In this document: one piece after another, positions 11,836 through 25,350 of the stretch
Numbering within the stretch: position 1 is the first letter of the stretch
Layout of the letters: each line of letters begins with the position of its first letter
From: Sisyra terminalis
Taxonomy: Eukaryota > Arthropoda > Insecta > Neuroptera > Sisyridae
Assembly (NCBI GenBank): GCA_958496175.1
Contig: OY292276.1
Coordinates: forward strand, 14,774,001-14,838,000
Direction of reading: 5' to 3'
DNA length: 64,000 bases
The notes under the pieces: model-generated
What the model saw: the letters and a program-made list of their open reading frames with translations, nothing else
Database searches by the model: none
What the model was told of the DNA's origin: nothing
Made by a program: the position numbers and the translations under genes

Positions 11836-14800
11836 ATCTTCAAAGTTAAAGAGGCACAATAAGAAGCAGATTTATTTTTCCTTACATCTGAGGAGAATTG
11901 AAGATGTTGCGTTGTGAAGTTTGTATAAGAATGTTGCAAAATTTAATTCGTTCTATTTCTATAAATACTGGATCTCTTACTTTTGTCCTTTTTTCAAATC
12001 TAGTATCTGATGTTTTGATATTAAAATGCAAATAGATAAATGCAGCTTTTGCAAGTTTTAATTTTCAAAATATGATTTTTAAGAGCTTCGAAAGCTAACT
12101 TTAAAAGTATGTTTCTGTAGGATTGTTACTTAGATATTTTTTTTCTTCAAATATATTTAAATTGCCTGAAAGAAACATATACCTTAAGTAGCAAAATGTT
12201 GAAAAAACTAAATTTCTAAATCGAAAACAAATATTGTTCAATCGTTAAATGGAACAAAAATAAATTTGAATTTACGCAAGAGGTAAAGTTTAAATTAAAT
12301 TTTAACCAAATTAAAGTAAAATATAGTACGCAATAGAGGAAGAAAAAGATAAAAACAAATTGTTATTAATTTATAGTTTTCCAACAACAATGGGTGGGTA
12401 ATAAAATGAAAATGCAGCAAATGAAATAGTTTTGTTTTCAATTTATTTTTTGTTAACCTTTTTTAATTTATTTTCTATTTGCATTAAAGGAAATTAACGC
12501 AACTAGTATAGTTTGTTTTCATTTTCTTTGGACAGCGACCTTGTCGTGTTATCAATTTGTAGAAGCGGCGATAACTATGGCTTTTCATGCAAGAAAATTT
12601 GCATTACTATGCCAATGCATATTTACATAGATAGCTGATATAGGTTTAAATTTTCATGCAGGTAAATGAAAAAAAATTGGCAAATGAAAAAGTTAATTTC
12701 ATGAAAACTCCAATTATTTCCTCTAATTTAATTAAATGTGCAAACATTGAAAAAAATATCCATTCTTCTGTGCGTATTATTAGGAAATAATTTTTTTAAT
12801 ATTTAACGATCAAGTTAAGAAATTGAAAGAAAATCGAACGAAATAGTTGGCACAGTAATTAGAAGAGTTCGAGTTTAGTTATCGTTATTTGTTTGGTGTT
12901 TTTTATGGAACGCAAAAAAATAATGACGAATTCGCAATTGATTTGGTTTTTAAAACAGAAAAATTAATTTGTGTAAAATGAAACGAACATGTGAGAATTT
13001 CCAAAGGAAATATGTTTTTGGAGATTTTCTCTTTCGCACATCAACAAATATCCGAGTGGCAGCACTCGAAAAATGATAGCAAATCTTTCCTAAAATTCAT
13101 TTTATCATATTTAGTCAGATCAATGTACAGAGAAACACTCAACGCTCATTTCTAAGAAATTGATTATTTTTGAGTTTATTTAAATATTGAAATTTGCAAA
13201 AAAAAACAGCAAAAACTTTTTGTTGAATAATTAAAGAGTAGTAAGGTACACAAAAATTTAAATAAATTTAAGTATTTGTTATATTTGTTAGTGCAAAAGA
13301 AGAATGAAACAATTACTTTTTTGCAAGAGCAAGTTTTAATACAAAATGGCTGTATAAGTAATTCAAAATATTTATTCATAATAGTTTTGAGGTAATTTTT
13401 AGATTAACTAATTAGTTTTAAGTAACCAGTAATGCGACTTCGGTTACCTTCTTTTTAGCGTCAACAAAATAACTTTTCTTTAATATTGCATAATTATTAG
13501 AGGGTCAGTCCAATTCAGTCAGTCCAGCACTGGTCCAGCACTTGACTATTTTTTTTAATTCTGATATTTTTTTTGTTGTCACCCCAACATGTTGGTAGTT
13601 CAAATTTATCATTATTTAAATTTTATTATTTTTAATTTACCGGTGGTGGCCATATTAGTTTTACTAGGCGCAGAAATTTTCGCACATTTAAGGATTTGCG
13701 GAAACTTGATTATCTCAGGCCCTATTTGTTCTATCAAATTGAAACTAAAAGCAGTGGGTTCATAAAAATATAAGCTATAAAGTTGTAACAAGACGTTTTC
13801 ATCTAAATGTAATTCTAAAGGGTGAAATTTCAGCCTAAATTTTTAGCTCTCATTTGTAAAAACTCCAATTTTCACGGAAAGATTGTGAAGGAAGGAAAAG
13901 AGTCTACACGATAAAAAACTTTTTTTACTAGCAATTAAATACTAGTTGTATTCAAAAACAAAATTTGAAGTCTGAGACTTTAAGCTTTTTTAAAATAAAA
14001 AATAACAAAATTTAGAAATTTTCAAAATTTTCAATTTTCTGAGCTCAATATCTCTGGTGGGGGACCAGGTAAAAATCTGAAATATCACCCCATTATAGTA
14101 CTGTATGATAGTATTATGCACCTAAAATTTGGAGTTTGAGATTTGATTAGGAGCAGAGGTATTGCAAGCACAAAATGTCAAAATAATGCATACTTCAGTA
14201 GGTGAATATAATGTATTTAACCATTTACTATGTGACATATGCTTAGCAAAAAGGGCATTTTACACAAAACAACATATACTCTGGGCTAACTGTTATTCAT
14301 ATCTTAAATTTAAAACATATACTTCTTCCTGAAAGCTAATAATGTATGTACGTACCCAAAGTCATCAACTAATCTTGATGTTCGACAAAAAGCTGAGAGA
14401 TCTCATCACACAGTTAAAGAACTTCACATTCAATTTTGCTTTGAATAATCGGATATAATGTTTAATTTACCTTTGTGTATATTAAATTGTTTTTTCCCAA
14501 AAAAAATTGACAAATTTTTTTATTTTTACCCTAGATTGATTCCTAAATTCAAGTGAATGACCTTCAAAAAATTAGCTAATATTATTCAAAAAACTTTAGT
14601 AAAGTTTGATTTTACTTTTGTCAACTATTGAGAGTTATTTGTTCCTCATTTTATATGCAAATTTTTCATAAAATAATACGATACAGAGGAATTAGTTCTC
14701 TTTTTTTATAAGGAATTTGACAAAACTTTGAATGATTATCCCTTATGTTATTGACTGACTTTTCCGACGTTTGTAGCAACCGAGTATTCACGAACATTAA

Positions 14801-14915
14801 TATTAAAAAAATAATTTTTCAATTGAAAAAAACAATTTTTCGTACTTTTTTTTTTCAAATATAAATAGTTATTGACTATTTAAAAAAAAAGAACAAAAAT
14901 CGTCTAAAAATGTAA
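11836..14915. other. AT-rich noncoding DNA upstream of the piggyBac remnant
   Basis: No host gene recognised. A short stretch at 13505-13550 repeats CAGTCCA and GTCCAGCACT. TTAACC at 14218 could be one end of the piggyBac copy that follows, but I cannot establish it. Confidence 0.4.
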
Positions 14916-15401
14916 ATGATATCAGAAATTGGCGCTAATACTAAGGAGCAAATGGTTTGGAGGTATACAAGTCAATGGCGCTCGTTAAAATGGCCAATGG
15001 TAACGTTCTTTTTTATGCTGGACATTTCTTTATTAGCACAATATTTAATTTATAATGAAGACAATAAAATGATTGCCAAAAATAAACAACAGAACATCAT
15101 CAACTTCTGCGAAAATTGAGCGAAGAATTGAGGCTGCCAATGATTTAGTGATACACAGTGAATCCTCAAGTGATGCGCCATTTCACAACGAAGAATGCCA
15201 TTGAAAGTATCTTAGGTCATGAAATAGAAGTCAATCTTAAAAAATCTTGGTCTAGTGATTTAGCTAGATAAAATTAGCAGAAAAAAAATCACAAAATCCT
15301 GCCATCTGTGCATAGCATACCCAATAAGAAAACGACGAAGAACGCGTAAAAGCTGTCACAATTGTTACTGCCAGTTTATAATAAGCTTTTATTTAATTTA
15401 G
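14916..15401 (+). pseudogene. piggyBac-type transposase C-terminal remnant
   Basis: The first 67 codons include QMVWRYTSQWRSLKWPMV followed by FFFMLDISLLAQYLIYNE, matching the piggyBac stretch after the last catalytic Asp (family pattern: DQMxxxYxxxRxxxRWPxxxFFxMLDxxxxNAxxIY). A TGA at 15117 ends the frame, but in the same frame at 15300-15373 lies a Cys cluster with spacing C-x2-C-x14-C-x2-C-x-C and a basic KRRRTRK centre, the expected C-terminal Cys-rich domain that binds the transposon end. A TAG follows at 15399-15401. Stops and loss of the N-terminal catalytic half make it inactive. AGGGTTAA at 15683-15690 could be the element's 3' terminus. Confidence 0.82.
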
Positions 15402-16092
15402 CCAAATGCTTTAAATGGTATAATTAATGTCATTGGCTACAAAAAAGAACTAAAATATATTCATATTTTTAATAAAAATTACTTGCATGTATTTATAAAA
15501 ACCATTTTTGATTTATTTCCTATGGTTGCCAATGGGGTGAAGCTCAGGTTAGGCTAATTAAAAAAAAATAATCCACTCACGTTTAGCATGCATTTTATTT
15601 AAGAAAGCAATGATCTATGAGCTTAAGATTAAATGATTTTTTTTTGTAAATTTTTCATACTATTAGTCGAAGTCATTAATATAAGGGTTAAAACATATCA
15701 TTCACTTTGCAGGATTAGAGCTTTCCTCGATTTCCGGGAACTCCGGGTGTCTAGTCATTTCAAATATTAGGGATAGTAACGTATGCAGAAGTTACTCAAA
15801 TTCATAATTGATGATCAAGTATTGGTAACAATAAGGTATATAAATAAAAGTCGCATTTTTTTTTTAAATTTTCCAAAACTTAAGTGCTACTTTGGTAACA
15901 ATGTTTTAAACGAAAATACCAATTGTTCAATCATAATACAATACGTAACAATATTTTATTCAGACTGATATATACTTCAAAATACTTTAGAATTTAGATG
16001 ACATCATTTTTTTTCTAGTACGGCGACTTGTGAACTTTATAAACCCTGGGATATGAAAACATTGATCACGGTTAATTTAATTAATCGGTTGT
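15402..16092. other. AT-rich DNA downstream of the piggyBac remnant
   Basis: No gene seen. Contains AGGGTTAA near 15683, a candidate piggyBac terminus. The short frame at 15783-15968 has no recognisable domain. Confidence 0.4.
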
Positions 16093-16275
16093 CTATAAGT
16101 CTGCAATCCTTAAGTTTTTTGGTAGGTTCCTTTTCCTAGTCTTCTCTTGCCAAAGGCTTTTTCTTTGAAAACAGATTTTAAAATGCAGTATTTTACGTTC
16201 ATTTTTCATAATATGTCGAAGGTATTCTAGTTTTCTACACTTAATAGTGTTCTTTATTTCCAAATTTTTCTTCAT
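16093..16275 (-). pseudogene. LINE endonuclease-reverse transcriptase C-terminal fragment
   Basis: The minus-strand frame has IKCRKLEYLRHIMKNERK, then QRKSLWQEKTRKRNLPKNLR. This resembles the end of animal endonuclease-reverse transcriptases (family pattern: KxRKxxYLGHIMRxxxY, then GKxxGKRxxGRRxxSWLKNLR). It is about 60 residues long with no catalytic part. Similarity is moderate; a chance basic frame is the alternative. Confidence 0.55.
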
Positions 16276-18500
16276 CGATTTATTTTAAGCGTATCTTAAT
16301 GAAATTTGATGCAAAATAATCCAATGAAATTCAGCCTAACCAAAATGTGATACAATTTCCAAAAACTTTTTTTTAAATCAATAGGGGGAATTTGAAATGT
16401 CAAAATAGTGGTTTGATTTATTTTAAAATTATAAAAGAGCTAAAGGCAAAGTTAAGAAGAAAGCCTTCTTTTTTGCTATGGCCAGAAGTTATAAGTAGGG
16501 CCAATTTTGGAGTTTTAAGCGTTCTAGGTAAAACAAATTTTGTATCTAATATGTAAATTAGGTACAAATTAAAAAAGTAGTAAAAAAGAAGAAAATTCTA
16601 TATTTATTTTGGCCTCCCTCAAATCTGGCTTTATCTACCCCTGGGTCTTAGATCAATTAAAAAGAGAGATCGAAGATCAATTGTATAATTCCAGAAATCA
16701 AAGTTTGAAGCCAAGAAACGGTTGATTTACTGGTTCTTTTCAATAAAGAATTAAACAAAGAAGAACGGAAAAATAATTTGTTTTTGGCTTAAGCCAAAAC
16801 GGCCAGGATCTTAAACATGTTTTACTAAGATTCATCAAAAAGGAGGGCTACAATCTTGGATGATAAATGAACATGTAATATAAATTTTGGTTTCAAATTC
16901 CCTTAAGAAAAGCAGCATTTAAGCACTATTTTCTTAGAACTTGTAAGAATTGCACAATTTGGGAAGTTTCAACCCTTATATGTCTAGTATGGAAGTAATT
17001 TTCTTAAGTTTTTCCTTGCATTTGTCCAAAATGCGATTAAGTTGTCCATATTTAGGAAAAATATACGGGAAAAACGTATTCGAAAAAACGTTCTTTATCA
17101 ATTTCTTTATCCATTGACAAGTTTCGTAATTTTGAATTAAAAAAAATACCAAGCTTCCTTTCAGGGCTATGTTACCTTTATCGGCTACTCTGTCCTTGAA
17201 CTAGAACTCATTAGCATCAATATCGAATCAAGCTATCGTTAGCATTTCAAGGTCTCCCAATTATGAGCTTTAGCTACTTCCAAATTTCAAATAACTTCTG
17301 AAATTTCTTCAATAAAATATCTGAAAAACAAAACGTGGGTTTGGTTGGAAGAAGTAAAAGAAGTAGACATTTATTAAAATAATTACAGCATTTTATTTCT
17401 TTTCATTTTTTTTTTTTGATGTCAACGAAAAATAAATCCATCTATAATTGAAACAAATGTTTAATACAATTGATGCCAATTTTTTTGGTAAAAATTAAAA
17501 ATTAAAATCTTTCTTTTCCATTTCCACATTATCTTTCACACATACATTATTTTTTTATTATTTTATTTTTTTGTAAAATTTAGTTCAGAACAATTCAGAA
17601 AAATGGGGGGAATGGGGGGATATGGTAGAGTAATATTGTGATAATTTATTAGCCTATAGTTCGCTCTCCATTCCTCGGCTACAATGCACATTTCGTTTGC
17701 ATATTTTTCTGCATTGTGTCTTTCTTTTTTCAACGTACAAAAAACTATTTTCTTTTTTTTTTCTTTAAAGTTTTAATTGATAAAATTTCGCTTTAAATTC
17801 CTTGTGTTTTTTTTCCTATTTATATCACATATACAAACAACAGCCTTGTGAATTTGATATTTGAATATTCCTACTTGAATATTTGAAATAAGTTTTTATG
17901 GAATCGATGATGGGAAGGAGGTGATAGGATAGAGGTTGATTTTTTATAAGTTTCCCGCAGGAAATCAAATCAGGAACTGACAATATCGAATCAATTTTTG
18001 AGGGTTTTTTTTTTGAAAATACGAAAAACTTACACAAATTTTAGAAAATTTACAATTATTTTTTTTTTGTTTGAATTTTATGCACAATAGATAACAACAA
18101 TTATTTTTTTTTTAAATTTACTTACAAATATATATTTTATGTATAATAATATGACAAAAAGGGCTGGCTTAACAAGGCAAATAGTTAAGGCCCTATTTAC
18201 CTTGCTTCGTTTGAGTTTTTACAATTTTACAAATTTTTTTTTAAAGGATTAACAGGTACACACGTATACAATCAATTGTTTTCTCTAATTATAAATTTTA
18301 TACAATTCCAAGGTTTTAGGCTTTAATCAAAATAAAACCAAAAACTTTTCCCTTCGGGTAATTATTTTTTAAATTTTCCATATTCCAGAGACTAAAAAAG
18401 CTCAGACTTTTCTTTTTAAAGTCTTATCATTATAAATTTAAAACAATTAATAAATTTTCGAAAATGTTTTCCAAATTATTAATCGTGGCTTTCATGACTC
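16276..18500. other. AT-rich DNA beyond the 3' side of Egr
   Basis: No gene recognised. From about 17400 onward long T-runs dominate the plus strand. The nearest canonical polyadenylation hexamer for Egr is at 17645-17650 (minus strand). Confidence 0.4.
17645..17650 (-). terminator. First canonical AATAAA downstream of Egr
   Basis: Reading from the Egr stop codon (20544) downstream on the minus strand, I found no AATAAA until here, about 2.9 kb away. A variant ATTAAA lies much closer, at 20118-20123. Which one is used is unknown; no tail or cleavage site can be seen in genomic sequence. Confidence 0.3.
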
Positions 18501-18671
18501 TAAAGCAGGCCATTCATGCTCCGACTTGCAGTCCAACTTGTCGGACTACTAGTTAAATCGCCTAAATGATCCGACTTCCGATTAGATATCCAACAATACT
18601 ATTCACGGTCCGACTTAAGATCCAACTTCGAAAGTCGGACCACAAGTTGGACTGCAAGTTGAAGCGTGAAA
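18501..18671. mobile_element. Inverted-repeat MITE, family A, copy 2
   Basis: Ends GGCCATTCATGCTCCGACTT and TTGCAGTTGAAGCGTGAAAA are imperfect inverted repeats. In reverse orientation it aligns with 2886-3086, including the GGATCATTTA centre and the trailing CTGCTTTAG. If Egr has a long 3' untranslated region, this insert lies inside it. Confidence 0.8.
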
Positions 18672-20543
18672 ATTTAGAAGAAATTTCATGTTACTCCAAC
18701 CCCGGAATCTATTATTCAACAATAAAAAAGCTTCAAAAGTTTTGCTTTTTAAAAATTTTCGGGTAAAAAGTTTTTGATTTTTTGAGGGTAAGGTTTTTGG
18801 CGGTTAATTCGGTGTCCTGATATTTTTTAAAAGGCTGTTTTTTTTTTTAATTCGTAAAGTAAAAGATGCGGAAATTAAAGAAAGTTAGGTCCCAAAAATT
18901 TAAATTTATCTCCACTTGTTTGTTTTTTTTTTTTGCTGAATTTTTTGTAAAAAACGTTACAAATGTATTCAAAGGTCTAACTAGGATTAAATTATGATTT
19001 TTTTTTTCGTGTGGGGATGAATTAAAGTTTTGAGCCATTTTTTTACCATTAACAGTGGTTGGTAGGTACAGTCATGATGTGCGTAGGCCAGACATGGCTT
19101 ACCACACATTTGTCAACAATATCAATATTATTTTCAGAGTTAAATAGCTTAATTTTTTTTTCAAAATTTTTTTTTAAATATATTTATAATATATATAATT
19201 TTTAAAACATAATTATAATAATATAATAATAATATAATAACTGATCTGCTATGTACAAGTTAGAATAATTTTTTTAAGGTTTTTTTAATCAATTTTTTTT
19301 TTGTAAAATTTCTCTATGTACAGGAATATAATTTTTCCTCGACGATTTAATTTGGCTATTAGGCGGCGAATTTTAGGCCGAGTTTCGCCGCATTTTTTTT
19401 TTGCGAACGAAGCAAAATCTATTTGAAATTATTTGTACGCTTGATTTTGTGTGGCAAAGCTCCACAGTAACTTTAAATAAGGTGAAAGAAAAAAAAATCT
19501 ATAAAAAATCTGTGCATTTTTGTGGCAAGAAAAACACGTTTTTAAATTATCACAAAGCTCGTGCGTTTTTGCGAAAATTCCAACTTTGACGAGATCGATT
19601 TCTTGATTTAAATAATTAAAAAGTTGGGAATTTTTTCAATATTTTTTTTAGAGAGATTAAAACATAAATCGATAGTTTTGAAGAGTAGATGGCACACACC
19701 ACTTGTTGTCTTGTTTCTAAATTTAATCTCTGAGATCGTTTTTTTTTAAATTTGTCCAAAGACAAATCTTTAACAATAAAAAATAGTATATTTAAGGCAA
19801 TTTCCCGGTTAAATTTAAACAAAAAAATGTGCTCAAACATTAACTATATTAAATTAAAAAAAAATGTATCAAAAATCTAATAGCCAAAGACCTAGAAAAA
19901 TTTCTTAAAACGGAATGTTTAATGAAGATTAACAAATAGTTGGGTTATTTGGCAAAAATGTAGCTTTCGATTTTTAGTAAAAGGGGTTGCAGGGTTCATT
20001 TAAAGCTTTGTTAATTGTTTTTTTTTTAGTTGTCCGCTCTGAACTCAGAGCGTGTTTTAGCCTAACTAAAAGCGACACGCTCTCTGGTGTGGCGTGTCAA
20101 AAATTTAAATATTTCTTTTTAATAAAAATAATGAGAATCAACAAATGTACAAAAATAAAAGTTTTCAACACTGGAAACTTCCTCCATTAACTCGTCATCT
20201 CCACACTTAGATCGGTCCTGGATTGCACAAGGGGTGATGAAATAATGTCAGATGATTACAACACTGAGCTTTTACTACGGATTGAAAGTTCATCGGTGCA
20301 TTGAAATTACTGACACTGAGTTTTCAAGATGATGGTGTTGAGGGATGGAGTTGATGGGAGGTAGGTGATCACAAGTTTTGATTGGTAGAGTGATTTCACT
20401 AAATTTTATAATTGGGGATTTGTAAGGGGTTTTTTCTGGGATTGGGATTGGAGGGGTAGAAATCACAGTTATCGCGTTAAAAAGAGAACACATTCACTGG
20501 GGACTGTAAGCAGGAGCATTGGGCCCACCGCAGGTGGGGATTC
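18672..20543. other. Region 3' of Egr with strand-biased homopolymer runs
   Basis: Probably contains the Egr 3' untranslated region, transcribed from the minus strand. Runs of eight or more T on the plus strand are frequent (for example near 18839, 18919, 18998, 19154, 19291, 19393, 20022), whereas runs of eight or more A are rare (near 19491 and 19856). ATTAAA for the minus strand is at 20118-20123. Confidence 0.45.
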
Positions 20544-21950
<1,407 letters not shown>

Positions 21951-24042
21951 TCAAAAAAGAAAAATTAAATCTCAAAATATCATTCGGCTGCATACGAAGC
22001 AAATTCTTATCAAAACCTGAGATTGCAGTCGTATAATTTCATTCACTATCAAAGTAAAAAAATTAAACATTTACATCTCAACAGATTGTTTTAGCTCCCT
22101 TGCAAAGCCTCATATTCAAATTCCAATGATTAATATAACATTGCTATATGTCTTTCAGTTCACTTTTTTATCAGGGAATTGTTTGAGATGGATGCAAAGT
22201 CTGGAAAACGCATTAAACTGCATTTTGTTCAAATAATAACAAGCCGTTGGGACTCGAATGTCGCGTTTGCTAGAATGTCCGAATCATCAAATTGTTTCAA
22301 AAGTTTACTTAATTGGTTTGGCAGCAAATTGACACGATTAAGTCGTCAAAATATTTTTTTTTTCTTTTGGGAATATTCATTTCTAAATTTTCAACACTTC
22401 ACAAAATTTGTTTTGATAGAATAGTTTTATTAATTATTTCTCTTTAGAAAACACTATGAAAATTAAAAATAAGGATCCTAGACAGTAAATTCTATGTTCT
22501 TTTAAAATAAGTTTAAAAGTCATAAGTTTCATATGAATTTTTTAGACTAGTTATTAGACAGTAAATTCTAGCCCATTATTCAACTTTAAATTTTAAATTT
22601 AAGTAAAATTATTAAAGTTTTTATTTTGACTTCATCAATTACAATGAACCTAAGAAGTTTTAATTGAGAAAAATCAATTATCATTAAAAATAATTATTTT
22701 TTTCATTTTATTGGAAATGTAGGATATTTTTAAGAACGTATTAATTTTATACGCCAATTAAAGTTGGGAAGAATTAAACGTTTTGTTTTTATTGAAACCT
22801 TTGTTGGCTAACTTTAATAATCGTTAGCCGATTTACAACTATAGTTACTATAAAACTATAAAAGAAGTAGTTTGAAAAAGTTTTAAATAAAAGCCGAAAC
22901 GTTGAATCGATTATTTTCTTTTCAATTTTTATTGAAATCATTCAATAAATAAATTAAAATTAACGTTCAACTTAGAATATTCATCTTCCAGCAAAAATTT
23001 TTAGTCTTAATTTTCGATCATTTTGGTAGTAAAAAGATTAATTTAATTAATGGAAAAAATGAGTTCAAAATTAAGTAAATTAATTACTTCCTTAATTGAA
23101 ACTTCTTCAAAGACATCTTTTAAAACTTCAAGACTTAATAAAACATATAAAAATAGAAATTTGTTCCATTTAATTTCATTTTAAAGCAAAAGTTGTATAA
23201 GCAAATTAAAAAAAAATTATCAACGATTAATTTGACATATTTTTGTCCTAAAATTGAATTTTTAGATTCTTAAATGTTAAGCCTAAAGTCTTAACCAATT
23301 GCTCAAAGTCAATGGAAGAATTGTAGTATCGTTCAACTAGTAATTGTTCATAGCATTACGTAGGTATATTATGATTCAATATTCAATTGATGAAAATCCA
23401 TAAAAATAAAATCTTACGAAAACTTTCATGGAACAAAAAAGAATATTTTTGTTTCAAAGTATTATTTTTAATAATAATTGAAAGCATTTTTTTGAAACCT
23501 TTAGGCCTAAAAATTGGCGTCAATACTTGAAGTTTAAATTGGGCATTTAATGTTACAAACGATTTTTTTCTCTTTTAAATTCGAAAAATAAAATCATGAG
23601 ATAAGATCTTAACTTCTGAAGAATGCAGAGTGCTGATTTTAAATTTAAATTTAAGCTGTTCAATATGTTTAAAAGCAGTATTAAAAAAGCTCATTTTTAT
23701 CTTGTTTTTCAAGAAAATTTTATTATTCTTCTATTTAAATGATTAAACACTTAATGTCTTTCATTTAGACCTAAAATCGTTTTTAATATTTTATTTTTTT
23801 AGTAATCAAATGAAGTAAAAAAAAACAATAAATGCTTATAAATAAAATATGAATAAAGAAAATTATATTTAAGAAAAAGCTTTAAAGCTTCACCTTGTTT
23901 TAAAACCTAATTAAAGTTTTCTTTAACAGTACTTTAAAAGTTTAAATTGACCATTTAAAGTTGTAAACAATAATATTATTCATTTTTTTGTAGGAAAGTG
24001 GACTTCAAGGATGTAAATCCATATACTAAAAATTAAATCAGC

Positions 24043-24074
24043 GACGTTTCGGTCCTTTATTTGACCTTCATCAG
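24043..24074 (-). ncRNA. Hammerhead-like motif, intron left arm
   Basis: On the minus strand: CTGATGA, one A, stem GGTC, loop AAATAAAG, stem GACC, then GAAACGTC. Flanking AGC and GCT can pair as helix I. The AC/GT after GAA gives a two-pair loopless helix III. The A between CTGATGA and the stem is one more base than the textbook core. Identical in sequence to the copy at 24280-24311. Confidence 0.5.
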
Positions 24075-24279
24075 GCTTCTAAAAAAATCATATTAATACT
24101 AACACATGTTTATAGAACTTTTCAGGACAATCTTAATTGTTTAACTGTTCATTTACCTTAATATGTTCATTAGCTTATATTACCTTAATATTTAAAGGTA
24201 AATGAACAATTTAACAATTAAGAATGTCCTGAAAAGTTCTATAAACATGTGTTAGTATTAATATGATTTTTTTAGAAGC

Positions 24280-24311
24280 CTGATGAAGGTCAAATAAAGG
24301 ACCGAAACGTC
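24280..24311 (+). ncRNA. Hammerhead-like motif, intron right arm
   Basis: Inverted partner of the motif at 24043-24074, with the same core, stem GGTC/GACC and flanking AGC/GCT pairing. On the plus strand it is antisense to Egr; its partner is in the Egr sense orientation and so would be present in the Egr pre-mRNA. Confidence 0.5.
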
Positions 24312-25149
24312 GCTGATTTAATTATTAGTATATTAATTTACATCCTTTAAGTCCACTTTCCTACAAAAAAATAAATTATGTTATTATTTACAACATTAAA
24401 TGGTCAATTTAATCTTTAAGTACTGTTAAAGAAATCTGCAATTAGGTTTTAAAACAAGGTGAAACTTTAAAGCTTTTTCCTAAATATAACTTTCTTTATT
24501 CATCTTTTATTGATATTTTTTTTTTAACTTCATTTGATTACTAAAAGAATAAAATATTAAAAACGATTTTAGGCCTAAATGAAAGACATTAAGTGATCAT
24601 TTAATGTTGCAAACAGTTTTTCTCCCTTTTGAATTCTAAAAATAAAATCATGAGATAAGATCTTAGTTTCTAAAAAAATGCAGAGTGCTGTTTTTAATTT
24701 TTAATTTAAGTTGTTCAATATGCTTTAAAGCAGTATTTAAAAAGCTGATTTTTAATTTATTTTTCAAGTAAATTTGATTGTTTTACGTAAATTACTGAAC
24801 ATTTAATGATTTTTATTTAGGCTTCAAATCGTTTTCAATATTTTATTCTCTTAGTAATCGAATGAAGTCAAAGAAAACAATAAATATCTTTAAATAAAAG
24901 ATGAATAAATAAAATTATAAGAAAAAGCTTTAAAGCTTCACCTTGTTTTAAAGCGTAATAAAAGTTTACTTTAACAGCTCATTGTAAATTATGTATTTAC
25001 GTCTTTTCAAACAGCAGTAAGAAAATGTTTTTCAATTTAAAAATCCAGAAAATTAAATTAAACAAGGAAATTACCCTTATTGTAAATTATTAAATCATCC
25101 TCTCGTATTTTCTACATTAATCCGTTGAAAAAACGTCTAATAAATTAAA

Positions 25150-25350
25150 TCATAGTCATTTCAGGGGCAGCATCCCCGTTTCAAGGGTGTGTTGAGATCT
25201 GTGAGGATATGGAAAGCCGGTAGCCGGTGGCCCACCCATGTTATTGATTTAAGCTCAAGGTTCTTTGGAAGGCGCCGTCGCTGAAAAGCGGCGTCGTCAG
25301 CTGACTGCAAACCCTCGCGCACGCACACTTGTTGACGACGTCACTCGTAA
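25150..25350 (-). promoter_or_regulatory. CpG-rich island in the Egr intron
   Basis: Contains GGCGCCGTCGC, GCGGCGTCGTC, CGCGCACGCAC and GACGTCAC inside an otherwise very AT-rich intron. It could be an intronic enhancer or an alternative promoter. On the minus strand a short open frame begins with ATG at 25237-25239 (MGGPPATGFPYPH). Splicing straight after ATGG would give phase 1, matching the downstream exon, but that donor (ATGG|GTGGGC) is weak. Exon status is speculation. Confidence 0.35.

Larger units (their letters stand above)
23544..24977. repeat. Compound inverted and direct repeat inside the Egr intron
   Basis: Two arms of about 410 bp (23741-24165 and 24195-24600) are inverted copies of each other around a short centre. 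Beyond the right arm, 24598-24977 is a direct copy of 23544-23939. The layout is A-B-C, then inverted C-B, then A-B again. Each arm carries a hammerhead-like motif next to the blocks GTAGGAAAGTGGACTT and AGGATGTAAAT. No coding frame. The order suggests insertion of a short element into its own earlier copy, or inverted duplication during retrotransposition. Confidence 0.88.

Noticed and set aside
22860..22905. GAAACGTTG in the Egr intron as another hammerhead-like copy
   Set aside because: The preceding sequence lacks CTGANGA and a pairing stem; at most a decayed relative.
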